Assembly (NCBI RefSeq): GCF_020829595.1
Contig: NZ_JAIVFW010000009.1
Coordinates: 1-64,000 of the forward strand
From: Nostoc sp. CHAB 5844
GTDB lineage: Bacteria > Cyanobacteriota > Cyanobacteriia > Cyanobacteriales > Nostocaceae
Direction: 5' to 3'
DNA length: 64,000 nucleotides
A program made the position numbers and the translations under genes. Positions within the stretch are counted from its first letter, which is position 1; every line of letters starts with the position of its first letter. Below the pieces are notes generated by a model that was given only the letters and a program-made list of their open reading frames with translations, was not told the origin of the DNA and did not search any database. Shown here one piece after another: positions 8,751 to 17,757 of the stretch.

Positions 8751-9383
8751 TTATTCTTCCTCCGTTGCCAAGGCGTTAACTGCGGCGGCGGCGATCGCAC
8801 TTCCACCCCGCCGACCGTGTAATGTCATAAATGGTACATTCCGACTATCTGCTGCCAAGGCGGCTTTTGATTCGGCTGCACCCACAAATCCCACAGGAAA
8901 GCCCAAAATTACCGCAGGTTTAGGCACTCCTTCGTCTAACATTTCTAGCAGTCGGAATAGTGCGGTGGGTGCATTACCAATAGCGATAACTGAACCTTCT
9001 AGATGCGATCGCCATAATTCTAGAGCTGCGGCTGACCTTGTATTACCTAGTTTTTGGGCGATTTCTGGTACTTCTGGATAATTCAGGGTGCAGATAACTT
9101 CGTTATTCGCAGGTAGTCGCCGCCTTGTGACTCCTTCCGCCACCATCCGACAATCGCATAAAATTGGCGCACCAGCTATGAGTGCGGCGCGTGCAGATTG
9201 CACTGCTGTTGGTGAATATCCCAAGTCAGTGACAATATCCGTCATTCCACAGGCATGGATGAGGCGTACAGCAACCTTAGCTACATCGGTTGGCAGCAAA
9301 TCTAAGTTAGCTTCTGACCGAATGATAGCGAAGGAATTACGGTAGATTTCGTTAGCGTTTCGGATATAATCGGACATTTTCAA
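8751..9383 (-). CDS. cobH: Precorrin-8X methylmutase
   Basis: CobH (CbiC) moves the C11 methyl group of precorrin-8X to C12, giving hydrogenobyrinic acid (or the cobalt form). The 210-residue protein has the family pattern I-H-A-C-G-M-T-D, with the catalytic histidine. It also contains D-C-R-M-V-A-E-G-V and a C-terminal V-G-F-V-G-A-A-E-S-K-A segment. Its start overlaps the last codon region of cobG by four bases (ATGA-type), so the two are translationally coupled, and cobI follows at once. The gene is complete and ordinary for a cyanobacterium. Confidence 0.94.
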   Translation of the reverse strand: MKMSDYIRNANEIYRNSFAIIRSEANLDLLPTDVAKVAVRLIHACGMTDIVTDLGYSPTAVQSARAALIAGAPILCDCRMVAEGVTRRRLPANNEVICTLNYPEVPEIAQKLGNTRSAAALELWRSHLEGSVIAIGNAPTALFRLLEMLDEGVPKPAVILGFPVGFVGAAESKAALAADSRNVPFMTLHGRRGGSAIAAAAVNALATEEE

Positions 9384-10852
9384 TTACAAACCGCAGATAA
9401 ACCCTGATAAATTTCTGATGGCTGAGAAAATAACTCTTTTAGTTGGGTAGTTCCATATCGGTTGACAAATTCTGCAAAGGTTTCATCCTGATTAAGGCGA
9501 TGAATTTTATACACTTTGAGCATTTGTTCTATGAGTGCAGGTAGTTCTGCAAAACTGACGTATTGATAGATTTCCCGACCGAATTTTTCGTGACTATCGC
9601 CAACATAAACGTGATAACTTTCTATGTTGCGATCGCTCACACCCAGTAAAGTAATGTCACTGTTATGATGCTGGGCGCAAGATTTTTCACAGCCGCTAAA
9701 GTGAATATTAATTGGGCGTTTTAGCTTAACACGAGTTTCCAGATAATCGGCTAATGCCAACGCATCTCCTTTAGTATCTGTAGCGGAAGCAGCACAACCC
9801 CGTTTCCCAGAACACGCAACCAATGCACTTTGAAAATTAGTGACTGCGGAATCTAATCCTAAGTCAGCTATTTCATTTTGAACCTCAACAACCCACTCGT
9901 GGGGAATATCCGTGATGAGCAAATTTTGCCAAGGCGTGAGTCTGATAGTCCCACTGCCATATTTTTCTGCTAAATCTCCCAAACGCCGCAACTGCCGACT
10001 TTCCAACCTACCTAGAGGTAAGATTACACCGATATAAAATAAACCTTGTTGGCGTTGAGGATGAATACCAATGTGCCAGAAACATTCAGATTTCTTGACT
10101 GGGAACAGTTTCTTAATAAGTTTCTCACAACGAATCAAAGAAAAAGTTAAACGCTGTTCAACTTGCTGAATATAATTTTCCCATCCCAAACTGTTTACCA
10201 CTTCTCGCAAACGTGGCTTGCGCTTACTGTTAATATCAATATGATTTAAATAAACATGGGCTAAAGCTGCTAAAACTGACAAACATTGTGGTAAAAATAA
10301 AATTCCTATATCAATAGGTGGTTTTTCTTTTATAATACCTAGATGCAAGCGGAAGTAAACTTTAGTCTCGATTAACTCAGACGTAAACAGGATATCATTG
10401 AGGCGATCGCTTACCGAAACTTTCCCACCGCCATCAAAGCAAACGCTAAACTTAGCCGATAGTCCTGATAGTTCAGAATGTGCTGCTATATAATCATCCC
10501 AACTTTGAACTAAAGGACGAGTATCGATTAATTCATCTGGGTCGATACCTGCTGTTGGGCTAATCATAATATTACGGATGTGGTCTACAGCCGAATTGCG
10601 AGAACCCAACCGCAAATCCTGTAGCTGTTTTAAAACTTCGTTATTGATACCCTGGCTAAGTTCTCGAATTTGCAGGTTAGCGCGATTTGTGACATCGACA
10701 TAGCCACCACCGTAAAGATTTGCTATCTCTGCGATCGCCTGACATTGTTTACTATTAATTATCCCACCAGGTATTCTCAAGCGAGATAAAATTCCATCTT
10801 GGGCAGATGTAGCGTAAAATAAGCCTGGACAGGCAGTAAATCCCGAAAGCAA
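9380..10852 (-). CDS. cobG: Precorrin-3B synthase (CobG), riboswitch-controlled
   Basis: CobG is the oxygen-using monooxygenase that converts precorrin-3A to precorrin-3B before ring contraction. It resembles sulfite and nitrite reductases. C-S-G-K-R-G-C and, 30-odd residues on, G-C-E-K-S-C supply the four cysteines of a [4Fe-4S] cluster, and ferredoxin-reductase-like half domains are repeated. The open frame reaches 10996, but its first 48 codons coincide with a cobalamin riboswitch and its linker. I place the start at the TTG at 10850-10852, preceded by AAGGAG eight bases upstream, giving 490 residues starting just before T-A-C-P-G-L-F-Y-A. The start is inferred, the function is firm. Confidence 0.9.
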   Translation of the reverse strand: MLSGFTACPGLFYATSAQDGILSRLRIPGGIINSKQCQAIAEIANLYGGGYVDVTNRANLQIRELSQGINNEVLKQLQDLRLGSRNSAVDHIRNIMISPTAGIDPDELIDTRPLVQSWDDYIAAHSELSGLSAKFSVCFDGGGKVSVSDRLNDILFTSELIETKVYFRLHLGIIKEKPPIDIGILFLPQCLSVLAALAHVYLNHIDINSKRKPRLREVVNSLGWENYIQQVEQRLTFSLIRCEKLIKKLFPVKKSECFWHIGIHPQRQQGLFYIGVILPLGRLESRQLRRLGDLAEKYGSGTIRLTPWQNLLITDIPHEWVVEVQNEIADLGLDSAVTNFQSALVACSGKRGCAASATDTKGDALALADYLETRVKLKRPINIHFSGCEKSCAQHHNSDITLLGVSDRNIESYHVYVGDSHEKFGREIYQYVSFAELPALIEQMLKVYKIHRLNQDETFAEFVNRYGTTQLKELFSQPSEIYQGLSAVCN

Positions 10853-10911
10853 AGTCCTAACTCCTTCTCTGTGCGACGCAGAGAGTAGATAATTATTGTG
10901 TCTTCTAGACA

Positions 10912-11030
10912 CACCCTGAGTTGGCATTCTGACTTGGGATTTCCCTTCACAGCTGCGGCACAGTCCCGGAATTTCACCGGAGTTTCCCAACTCCAAGCTT
11001 TAGTAATTTAGCATGAGACAGTCTTCAGAA
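10912..11030 (-). promoter_or_regulatory. Cobalamin riboswitch upstream of cobG
   Basis: On the minus strand the conserved cobalamin aptamer core is readable. GGGAAACTCCGGTGAAATTC is followed by CCGGGACTGTGCCGCAGCTG and TGAAGGGAAATCCCAAGTC. The element ends in AGAATGCCAAC, close to the B12-box consensus (10920-10933). Downstream hairpins follow: TGTC-TAGAA-GACA and TCTCTG...CAGAGA, the latter directly next to the AAGGAG ribosome site of cobG. This suggests control of translation initiation by adenosyl- or pseudo-cobalamin, repressing cobG-cobH-cobI when corrinoid is plentiful. The 5' limit of the aptamer is approximate. Confidence 0.9.
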
Positions 11031-11068
11031 TGTTCAATGCTTCACATTTTTCATTAATCATTTGTGAC

Positions 11069-11107
11069 AAAGAGATCCCCGACTTGTTGAAGAAATCGGG
11101 GATCTGA
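11069..11107 (-). terminator. Hairpin between the nuclease-ParA gene and cobG
   Basis: AGATCCCCGA and TCGGGGATCT form a perfect 10-bp stem around a 13-base loop. It lies between the stop of the upstream gene at 11178 and the riboswitch, so it may separate the two transcripts. It lacks a strong T run and resembles a dispersed palindrome common in Nostocales. Confidence 0.45.
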
Positions 11108-11177
11108 GGTTTTCAATTTATGTAAATCAAATAAAATTTTATAAACTCTTACAGTAGGAGAGTACTTTCATAATAAT

Positions 11178-12347
11178 TTAACTAGACCTAAGAACACCTA
11201 TACCAGCTTCTCTTTCAATAAAATCTGCTAAATTAATAAAATCTTCACGCGGATAGCACCTTCCACCAATTAAGTCAAATGCTAGTCTACTTGCAGGATT
11301 TTCTGGATTTTCCAGTATGTGTATGCCCCAGTAATAAAGTAGGTCACTTGCTCTAATGCAAACTTCTTCTGGATCTATACAATGAAATTTATTATCCGTT
11401 TTCCTAATTTCTGTATAAGCTGATAAATACACTTGCTTTAAAAGTCTAAAACGCTTAACACCTGGATCTTTAAAGTTATTAACCAGCACAAATAAATGAG
11501 CAGTTTTATTGATTTGTCGTATTTCTCTTACGGTTTCTTGAATAACTTTACCGTGTTTATTAATTCCTAGAGGGTTTAAAGTTGTTGGAATAATGCAATA
11601 GTTTAATCGATTAACTAGCTCTGGGGGATTACGCTCTAGAGCAGGTGAGCAATCGCAAATTACTATTTGACAATCACGGGCGCTATCTTCATGCCAATCA
11701 TCTGCTTTAAATACTTGAATATTAGTGCCTGCACCTTTCGGATTAGGAACAAAAACACCATCTCCTACTAATTTTTGGAGATTTTCTTCCGGGTCTAAAT
11801 CTACCAATGCTACATTAAATCCTTGGAGTGCTAATGCACCAGCTAAATGTGCTGCAATTGTTGTTTTACCTACTCCCCCTTTACAAGTAAAAACTCCAAA
11901 ATATATTTTGGTTGATAGATTAGTATCTGATGGAGTTTGTTTATGATTATCAGAAATAATATCAATACTTCCATCAACACTTACTAGTTTATTTTCTAAA
12001 GCAATTCCACAACGAATTTTAGTATCTTTATTCCAGGATCTAATTAATGCTATTGCTGGGCCTCCAAAGCCTTTTGTTGTGATAAACCAACCGCTATTAA
12101 ATTTTTTACCTTCGTTAGAATCTAAAAAATCAGCAAACTTTAAAAGTTGTGGTGCTGTTGCATTATTTTTTAGCCATTTTACTTGGACAGCTACGATTAA
12201 ATTTTCTTTTGTAGCAATTAAATCATAACCAGGCTGATTAGGTTTAGCAGTTTCAACTGTCCAACCTGCTCTATGGATCAGTTTTGCTACATGCTGCTCA
12301 AAGTGGGTAAAATCCTGGATGAATTCTAGATCTAGAGTTGATGACAT
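11178..12347 (-). CDS. Mrr-like nuclease domain fused to a ParA-type ATPase
   Basis: This 389-residue protein joins two domains. Residues 10-125 look like an Mrr/restriction-endonuclease-like PD-(D/E)xK fold: F-E-Q-H-V-A-K-L-I near the start, D42 in G-Y-D-L-I, then Q55-V-K57 in V-A-V-Q-V-K-W, the D...QxK catalytic arrangement of the family. Residues 148-389 form a ParA/MinD-type ATPase. It has a deviant Walker A C-K-G-G-V-G-K-T-T at 155-163, V-A-L-V-D-L-D-P-E-E after it, and D-C-S-P-A-L as switch II. No partition-site-binding ParB gene is nearby. The gene is flanked by AT-rich DNA and has low GC itself. I do not recognise a characterised homologue; a DNA-targeting or defence role is inference. 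Confidence 0.82.
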   Translation of the reverse strand: MSSTLDLEFIQDFTHFEQHVAKLIHRAGWTVETAKPNQPGYDLIATKENLIVAVQVKWLKNNATAPQLLKFADFLDSNEGKKFNSGWFITTKGFGGPAIALIRSWNKDTKIRCGIALENKLVSVDGSIDIISDNHKQTPSDTNLSTKIYFGVFTCKGGVGKTTIAAHLAGALALQGFNVALVDLDPEENLQKLVGDGVFVPNPKGAGTNIQVFKADDWHEDSARDCQIVICDCSPALERNPPELVNRLNYCIIPTTLNPLGINKHGKVIQETVREIRQINKTAHLFVLVNNFKDPGVKRFRLLKQVYLSAYTEIRKTDNKFHCIDPEEVCIRASDLLYYWGIHILENPENPASRLAFDLIGGRCYPREDFINLADFIEREAGIGVLRSS

Positions 12348-12487
12348 AAAAATTTTTACTTTTTATTTCCAAATCATAAACCAGTATAACAGAGTATTAT
12401 ATATTACCACAATTTGAATTAAGTATAGTTAACAATACAAGTTATATAAGATACTTACTATGAATAGTTTAAACTAGTTTCTATCGG

Positions 12488-12573
12488 TTTAATAAACTTT
12501 GCTCAAAGTTTAAACAAGTGTTTTAACTGCAACTTTCAAATAGCAGATTGTTAGTTAAGTTTTAAGCAATATT
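12488..12573. repeat. Direct repeat copy 1 (about 86 bp)
   Basis: This sequence recurs at 12969-13055 in the same orientation. Shared blocks include TTTAATAAAC, GTGTTTTA, GCAACTTTCAAAT and GATTGTTAGTTAA, then TTTAAGC. The two copies bracket the coiled-coil gene at 12581-12904. Confidence 0.7.
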
Positions 12574-12580
12574 AGTATTT

Positions 12581-12904
12581 TTATACGTCTATATCCCCGT
12601 TGTGTCCGTTCCGACCTTGTTGTAAAAGATACTCCCAGATGCGCCGAATTTCGGCTTGGAATACGGCGCGATCGCTTTCGGCGTTGGTGATTACCTGGGT
12701 AAAGTAATCAGTCAGCAAGTTAACTTCATCAGTCAAGTTATCGACTTTGATTGTTAGTTGATCAAGTCTGGTGGTGAGTTGTGCGATCGCTTGAGTATTA
12801 TTTTGTTGTTGTTTTGCAATGTCTCCTACTGTAGTCACCGTAAGTAACAGCATTTGCTCAATTCGGTCGAGTCTACTTGATGGTTGTTCTACAGAGTCAG
12901 TCAT
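12581..12904 (-). CDS. Small coiled-coil protein of unknown function
   Basis: I do not recognise a named family. The 107-residue protein is mostly one long coiled coil: residues 10-75 show heptads of L/I/V with Q, T and D between them (I-A-Q-L-T-T-R-L-D-Q-L-T-I-K-V-D-N-L). A basic helical tail with E-I-R-R-I-W-E-Y-L-L-Q-Q-G-R-N-G follows. There is no signal peptide or membrane helix. Similar short coiled-coil proteins are common in Nostoc-type genomes, often without known roles. It sits between two copies of an 86-bp direct repeat, and the codon use resembles that of the neighbours. The ATG at 12904 is the only good start. Confidence 0.6.
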   Translation of the reverse strand: MTDSVEQPSSRLDRIEQMLLLTVTTVGDIAKQQQNNTQAIAQLTTRLDQLTIKVDNLTDEVNLLTDYFTQVITNAESDRAVFQAEIRRIWEYLLQQGRNGHNGDIDV

Positions 12905-12968
12905 TCTTCTTTGGTTTTTTTATTTCAATTATTTTTATAATAAACTCACAGTTACAAAAAATACAGAA

Positions 12969-13055
12969 TTTAATAAACATTTATCAAGTTTCTCAAAAGT
13001 GTTTTACTTGCAACTTTCAAATGAGAGATTGTTAGTTAAACTTTAAGCGCTATGA
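12969..13055. repeat. Direct repeat copy 2 (about 86 bp)
   Basis: Second copy of the repeat at 12488-12573, ending at the start region of the first metallophosphoesterase, where it may supply part of the leader. Confidence 0.7.
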
Positions 13056-13907
13056 TTGAAGTTTATTAAATATATTATGCATTGGTTATTATCTGGGCCG
13101 TTGAGTGTAGAAAAATTAACGGTTAAGATTGCGGGTTTACCTGCATCGTTACAAGGTAAAAAGTTGGTGCAGATGTCAGATTTTCACTATGATGGTGTGG
13201 GTTTATCTGATGAGATGTTAGAACAAGCGATCGCACTTAGCAACGGAGTAAAACCAGATTTAGTACTATTAACAGGTGATTATGTTACTACTAGTCCGCA
13301 ACCAATTCACGAACTAGTTTTAAGACTAAAGCAATTGCAAACTCAAGCTGGTATTTATGCCATCCTCGGTAATCATGATATATATTACAGATACTCAAAA
13401 ACAGAAATTACTAATGCTCTAACTAATATTGGAGTGCATGTTTTATGGAATGAAGTAGCCTATCCTTTTGGCGAAGAATTAGCACTAGTTGGACTAGCAG
13501 ATCGCTATTCACCAGAATTCAATCCTGTCTCGGTGATGAATCAGTTAGACCCAAACATACCTCGAATTGTCCTATCCCATAACCCTGACACGGCGGAAAT
13601 GTTACAAGCATGGCGAGTAGATTTGCAGTTATCTGGCCATACTCATGGTGGTCAAATAGTGCTTCCCGGACTAGGGGTGCTTGTGGCTCATCGCAAAAAA
13701 ATGCTGCAAAAAATACCTTACAAAGTCCGGCGTTGCTTACCATTTTTACGTAAAGGAAACTTTGTCATCCGTCATTGGGAATGGGCGCAAGGTTTACATC
13801 GTGTAGGAAGCAATCAGCTATATGTCAATCGGGGTTTGGGAACTTATTTTCCAGGAAGGCTATTTTGTCCGCCAGAAGTGACAGTTATTACCCTACAAAG
13901 AGAATAA
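13056..13907 (+). CDS. Metallophosphoesterase, tandem copy 1
   Basis: This is a calcineurin-like metallophosphoesterase of the YkuE type, expected to hydrolyse phosphoester bonds in a lipid or nucleotide substrate with two metal ions. The 283-residue protein keeps the metal-ligand blocks in order: S-D-F-H-Y-D-G (D-x-H), L-T-G-D-Y-V (G-D), L-G-N-H-D-I (G-N-H-D/E), L-S-H-N-P-D and S-G-H-T-H-G-G. YkuE-type enzymes usually have an N-terminal anchor; here only a short hydrophobic start is seen. The frame begins at TTG 13056, with an ATG at 13077 (M-H-W-L-L) as alternative. The following gene is a paralogue colinear over the whole length, so this is a tandem duplication. Confidence 0.86.
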   Translation: MKFIKYIMHWLLSGPLSVEKLTVKIAGLPASLQGKKLVQMSDFHYDGVGLSDEMLEQAIALSNGVKPDLVLLTGDYVTTSPQPIHELVLRLKQLQTQAGIYAILGNHDIYYRYSKTEITNALTNIGVHVLWNEVAYPFGEELALVGLADRYSPEFNPVSVMNQLDPNIPRIVLSHNPDTAEMLQAWRVDLQLSGHTHGGQIVLPGLGVLVAHRKKMLQKIPYKVRRCLPFLRKGNFVIRHWEWAQGLHRVGSNQLYVNRGLGTYFPGRLFCPPEVTVITLQRE

Positions 13908-13973
13908 TTTGTTATTAAGTTTTTACAATTTCTTAAGCTGTATTTTGATATTTGATAAGCTGTAAACGCTGCT

Positions 13974-14828
13974 ATGAGGAGTGTTTTTTACACTATGCAT
14001 TGGTTGTTTACAGGACGTTTAAGTGTAGATAAAATAACGGTTAAGATTGCTGAACTTCCCCCATCTTTAGAAGGTACAACATTAGTCCAGTTATCAGATT
14101 TTCATTATGATGGGATGCGGCTTTCAGAGAAAATGTTACAAGAGGCGATCGCAGTTACTAATGAAGCAGAACCTGATTTAATTGTTTTAACTGGCGATTA
14201 TGTAACTGATGATCCTACGCCAATTCATCAACTTGTGATGCGACTCAAACATTTACAAAGTCGCTGTGGTATTTATGCTGTACTCGGCAATCATGACATA
14301 CACTACAATCACTCTCAAGCAGAAGTTACAAATGCTTTTTCTAGTATTGGAGTTCATGTATTGTGGAATGAAATAGCCTATCCTTTCGGAGAAGAATTAC
14401 CAATAGTAGGTTTAGCTGATTATTGGTCGCGGGAGTTTAATCCTAAACCAGTTATGAAGCAACTAGACCCGTTAACACCACGCATTGTTTTATCCCATAA
14501 TCCAGATACTGCCAAGATATTAGAACAATGGCGTGTTGATTTACAGTTATCTGGTCATACGCATGGGGGACACATTGTGATTCCTGGCTTTGGCCCTGCA
14601 GTTTTTTATTATAAAAAGTTACTCAAGAAACTACCGAAAAAACTGCGGCGTTGGGTTCCATTTTTATTTGGTGATTGCTCAAAAGTAGTAAGATATTGGG
14701 AATGGGCGCAAGGATTTCACAAAGTAGCTAACAATCAGTTATATGTTAATCGTGGCTTAGGAACTTATCGACCAGGACGCTTTTTTTGTCCGCCTGAAGT
14801 TACTGTGATTACTTTAGTTAGTCAATAG
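13974..14828 (+). CDS. Metallophosphoesterase, tandem copy 2
   Basis: This 284-residue paralogue of the preceding gene has the same set of metal-binding blocks: S-D-F-H-Y-D-G, L-T-G-D-Y-V, L-G-N-H-D-I, L-S-H-N-P-D and S-G-H-T-H-G-G. The same M-H-W-L start context is also present. The copies differ mainly in a lysine-rich segment near residues 205-225, where this one reads K-K-L-L-K-K-L-P-K-K-L-R-R. They are separated by 66 bases without a clear terminator and may be cotranscribed. Divergence at many codons shows the duplication is old, so both are probably functional. The substrate is unknown. Confidence 0.87.
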   Translation: MRSVFYTMHWLFTGRLSVDKITVKIAELPPSLEGTTLVQLSDFHYDGMRLSEKMLQEAIAVTNEAEPDLIVLTGDYVTDDPTPIHQLVMRLKHLQSRCGIYAVLGNHDIHYNHSQAEVTNAFSSIGVHVLWNEIAYPFGEELPIVGLADYWSREFNPKPVMKQLDPLTPRIVLSHNPDTAKILEQWRVDLQLSGHTHGGHIVIPGFGPAVFYYKKLLKKLPKKLRRWVPFLFGDCSKVVRYWEWAQGFHKVANNQLYVNRGLGTYRPGRFFCPPEVTVITLVSQ

Positions 14829-14921
14829 TCAACCCTTCGGCTATGCTCAGGGCAAGTGGTCATTTGTCATTTGTTATTCTGAGTTCTGAATTCTGACTCC
14901 TGAATTCTTAGATAAAAACTA

Positions 14922-14971
14922 TTAACCGCCGAAGTTATGACCGATTAACATCAGTAACTTCAGGCGGTTTA
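14922..14971 (+). terminator. Terminator after the metallophosphoesterase pair
   Basis: AACCGCCGAAGTTA pairs with TAACTTC-A-GGCGGTT, with one bulged base, around a 17-base loop. It lies about 95 bases past the second metallophosphoesterase stop. Confidence 0.55.
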
Positions 14972-15330
14972 TTAAATATAAAAATCGTTCGAGAAGATTG
15001 AAAAAACAGAAGAACTAACTCAAATAAGGTGGACAAATGCAATCGCTTTTCTCAAACTTCAGCATCCTTGATTCTAATAGGCAGGCATTTCTGGCTGTAC
15101 GTTCAAAAACCTCCAACAAAATCAATAGACTTAAGGCGAAAACACTTCCATAGGATGTGACAGTTGAGTTGCGATCGCGTGGATCTTAGAGCGGGAGGTA
15201 CAGGCTCTAATTTCAAGCTTTTGACTTCACTTAAACTTAACCTTTCTGTACCTTGCTCTTAATCTAGCATGCTCTATTTTTGAATGGTATATCTATTTAC
15301 TAAAGTTGACTACCATTAATTTGTCGCAAT

Positions 15331-15362
15331 AAAAGGGAAAATTTTTTAAGATTTTCCCTTTA
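15331..15362 (-). terminator. Terminator of the gene at 15403-16056
   Basis: AAAGGGAAAAT and ATTTTCCCTTT form an 11-bp stem with an 8-base T/A-rich loop, 40 bases past the stop codon on the minus strand. It is symmetrical and could act on both strands. Confidence 0.65.
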
Positions 15363-15402
15363 CTCAATCACTTATTTATTAAGAAATGTTGTAATGGCAT
15401 CG

Positions 15403-16056
15403 TTATCGAGGGTTACTCTTGTCTGTACCAGTGTCACCAGTGGTTGCAGAATCGTTATTTGATGTTCCGTTTGACTTGTCTGCTCCTTGAGGTACAGTGG
15501 TTTCACCAGCAGAAGTATCAGTAGAACTATCTCTTTGAGGAGAAGTTTGTGTTCCCGAAGTTGCAGGCTGCTGAGGCGGAACGTTAACGTTAATATCTGG
15601 TGGGGAAGGTATGTTTATACTGGGAACTTGCGGTTGTGGAACCACAACAGGGACTTCTCTGGTTTTTTCAATAATTGTGGTTTGTTGTGGTTGAGGGCTA
15701 GGTAAATTATTGTTAGGTGAAGGAACCAACACTGGTTGAACTTCCTTAACTGCACTTTCTCTGGGTTGGTTAAAGTACCAGAATGCACCAACAATTAAAC
15801 CAGCTAGAGAAGTGAGTAAAATCCCCAATAGTAAACCACGAGACGCATTTTCATTGTCACGCGCAGCTAAATTAGCTTGCTCATAGTCTCGCTCAATATC
15901 TCGACCATTTACGTAACCATTTCTGTAAGAGTTGGGATTGTTGTTAACTGTCTCACTGCTGCGTGTCACATTGGTGTGAGTGTTACCGTAACTATCGGTA
16001 TAAGATTCTTGTTTTGTTTCGCTGTTATATCTTTCGCGATCGCCTGAATTTGTCAT
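15403..16056 (-). CDS. Single-pass membrane protein with proline-rich exoplasmic tail
   Basis: I do not recognise a characterised family. The 217-residue protein has a polar N-terminus rich in N, S, Y and T (residues 1-70). One membrane helix follows at about 73-95 (G-L-L-L-G-I-L-L-T-S-L-A-G-L-I-V-G-A-F-W-Y), then a proline- and valine-rich segment (P-V-V-V-P-Q-P-Q-V-P, N-V-N-V-P-P-Q-Q-P). The last 50 residues are low-complexity S/T/G/D. No signal cleavage site is obvious, so an N-in, C-out anchor protein is likely. Such proteins are common in Nostocales and their roles are unknown. Low-complexity composition makes homology searches unreliable. Confidence 0.65.
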   Translation of the reverse strand: MTNSGDRERYNSETKQESYTDSYGNTHTNVTRSSETVNNNPNSYRNGYVNGRDIERDYEQANLAARDNENASRGLLLGILLTSLAGLIVGAFWYFNQPRESAVKEVQPVLVPSPNNNLPSPQPQQTTIIEKTREVPVVVPQPQVPSINIPSPPDINVNVPPQQPATSGTQTSPQRDSSTDTSAGETTVPQGADKSNGTSNNDSATTGDTGTDKSNPR

Positions 16057-17467
<1,411 letters not shown>

Positions 17468-17500
17468 AACTATTGCTACTATATTTATATTTCATAAATT

Positions 17501-17574
17501 GGGGCTGTAGCTCAGTTGGATAGAGCGAGCGCCTCCTAAGCGCTAGGCCGTGCGTTCGAGACGCACCAGCCCCG
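17501..17574 (+). tRNA. trnR-CCU: tRNA-Arg (anticodon CCU)
   Basis: The cloverleaf is complete. The acceptor GGGGCTG pairs with CAGCCCC, the D arm is GCTC...GAGC, and the anticodon stem AGCGC/GCGCT encloses the loop CTCCTAA with anticodon CCT. The T arm is GTGCG-TTCGAGA-CGCAC. It reads AGG codons. CCA is not encoded. An integrase gene lies 180 bases downstream, and this tRNA is a plausible attachment site, although no second copy of its 3' end was seen in the window. Confidence 0.95.
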
Positions 17575-17581
17575 TTGGCAG

Positions 17582-17630
17582 CAAAATCACTGGAACCATT
17601 GTCTTTAATAGGTTCCAGTGATTTTTAATT
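17582..17630 (+). terminator. Terminator after tRNA-Arg
   Basis: AAAATCACTGGAACC pairs with GGTTCCAGTGATTTTT around a 13-base loop and ends in a T run. It is a strong Rho-independent terminator eight bases past the tRNA. Confidence 0.85.
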
Positions 17631-17689
17631 TTGGCTTAGTAGCTGAAATATAGTGCTGAAGTACTATCCAGAAGTTATCCAAGAACTCT

Positions 17690-17722
17690 AAATGAATATA
17701 AAATGAATACGAAATGAATACG
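17690..17722 (+). repeat. Three 11-bp direct repeats upstream of the integrase
   Basis: AAATGAATATA, AAATGAATACG and AAATGAATACG follow each other with no gap, 36 bases before the integrase start. Phased 11-bp repeats fit recombinase arm-type sites or an operator; this is inference. Confidence 0.75.
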
Positions 17723-17757
17723 GCGTGCTATGTTAGACCTAGAGTTTCGTAGTCACT

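Larger units (their letters stand above)
14829..15402. other. Long intergenic stretch with hairpins, no gene
   Basis: No convincing coding sequence is visible. It contains heptamer-type repeats (TGAATTCTGACTCCTGAATTC around 14885-14908), a strong hairpin at 14922-14971, a long-range stem at 15189-15258 and a terminator at 15331-15362. Confidence 0.6.

Noticed and set aside
10777-10977. 66-residue frame across the riboswitch on the minus strand
   Set aside because: It is out of frame with cobG and runs through the aptamer; it has no protein-like pattern.
11178-12347. Reading the ParA half as part of a plasmid or chromosome partition locus
   Set aside because: No ParB gene and no cluster of centromere-like repeats were seen nearby; the fused nuclease domain is unlike partition ParA.
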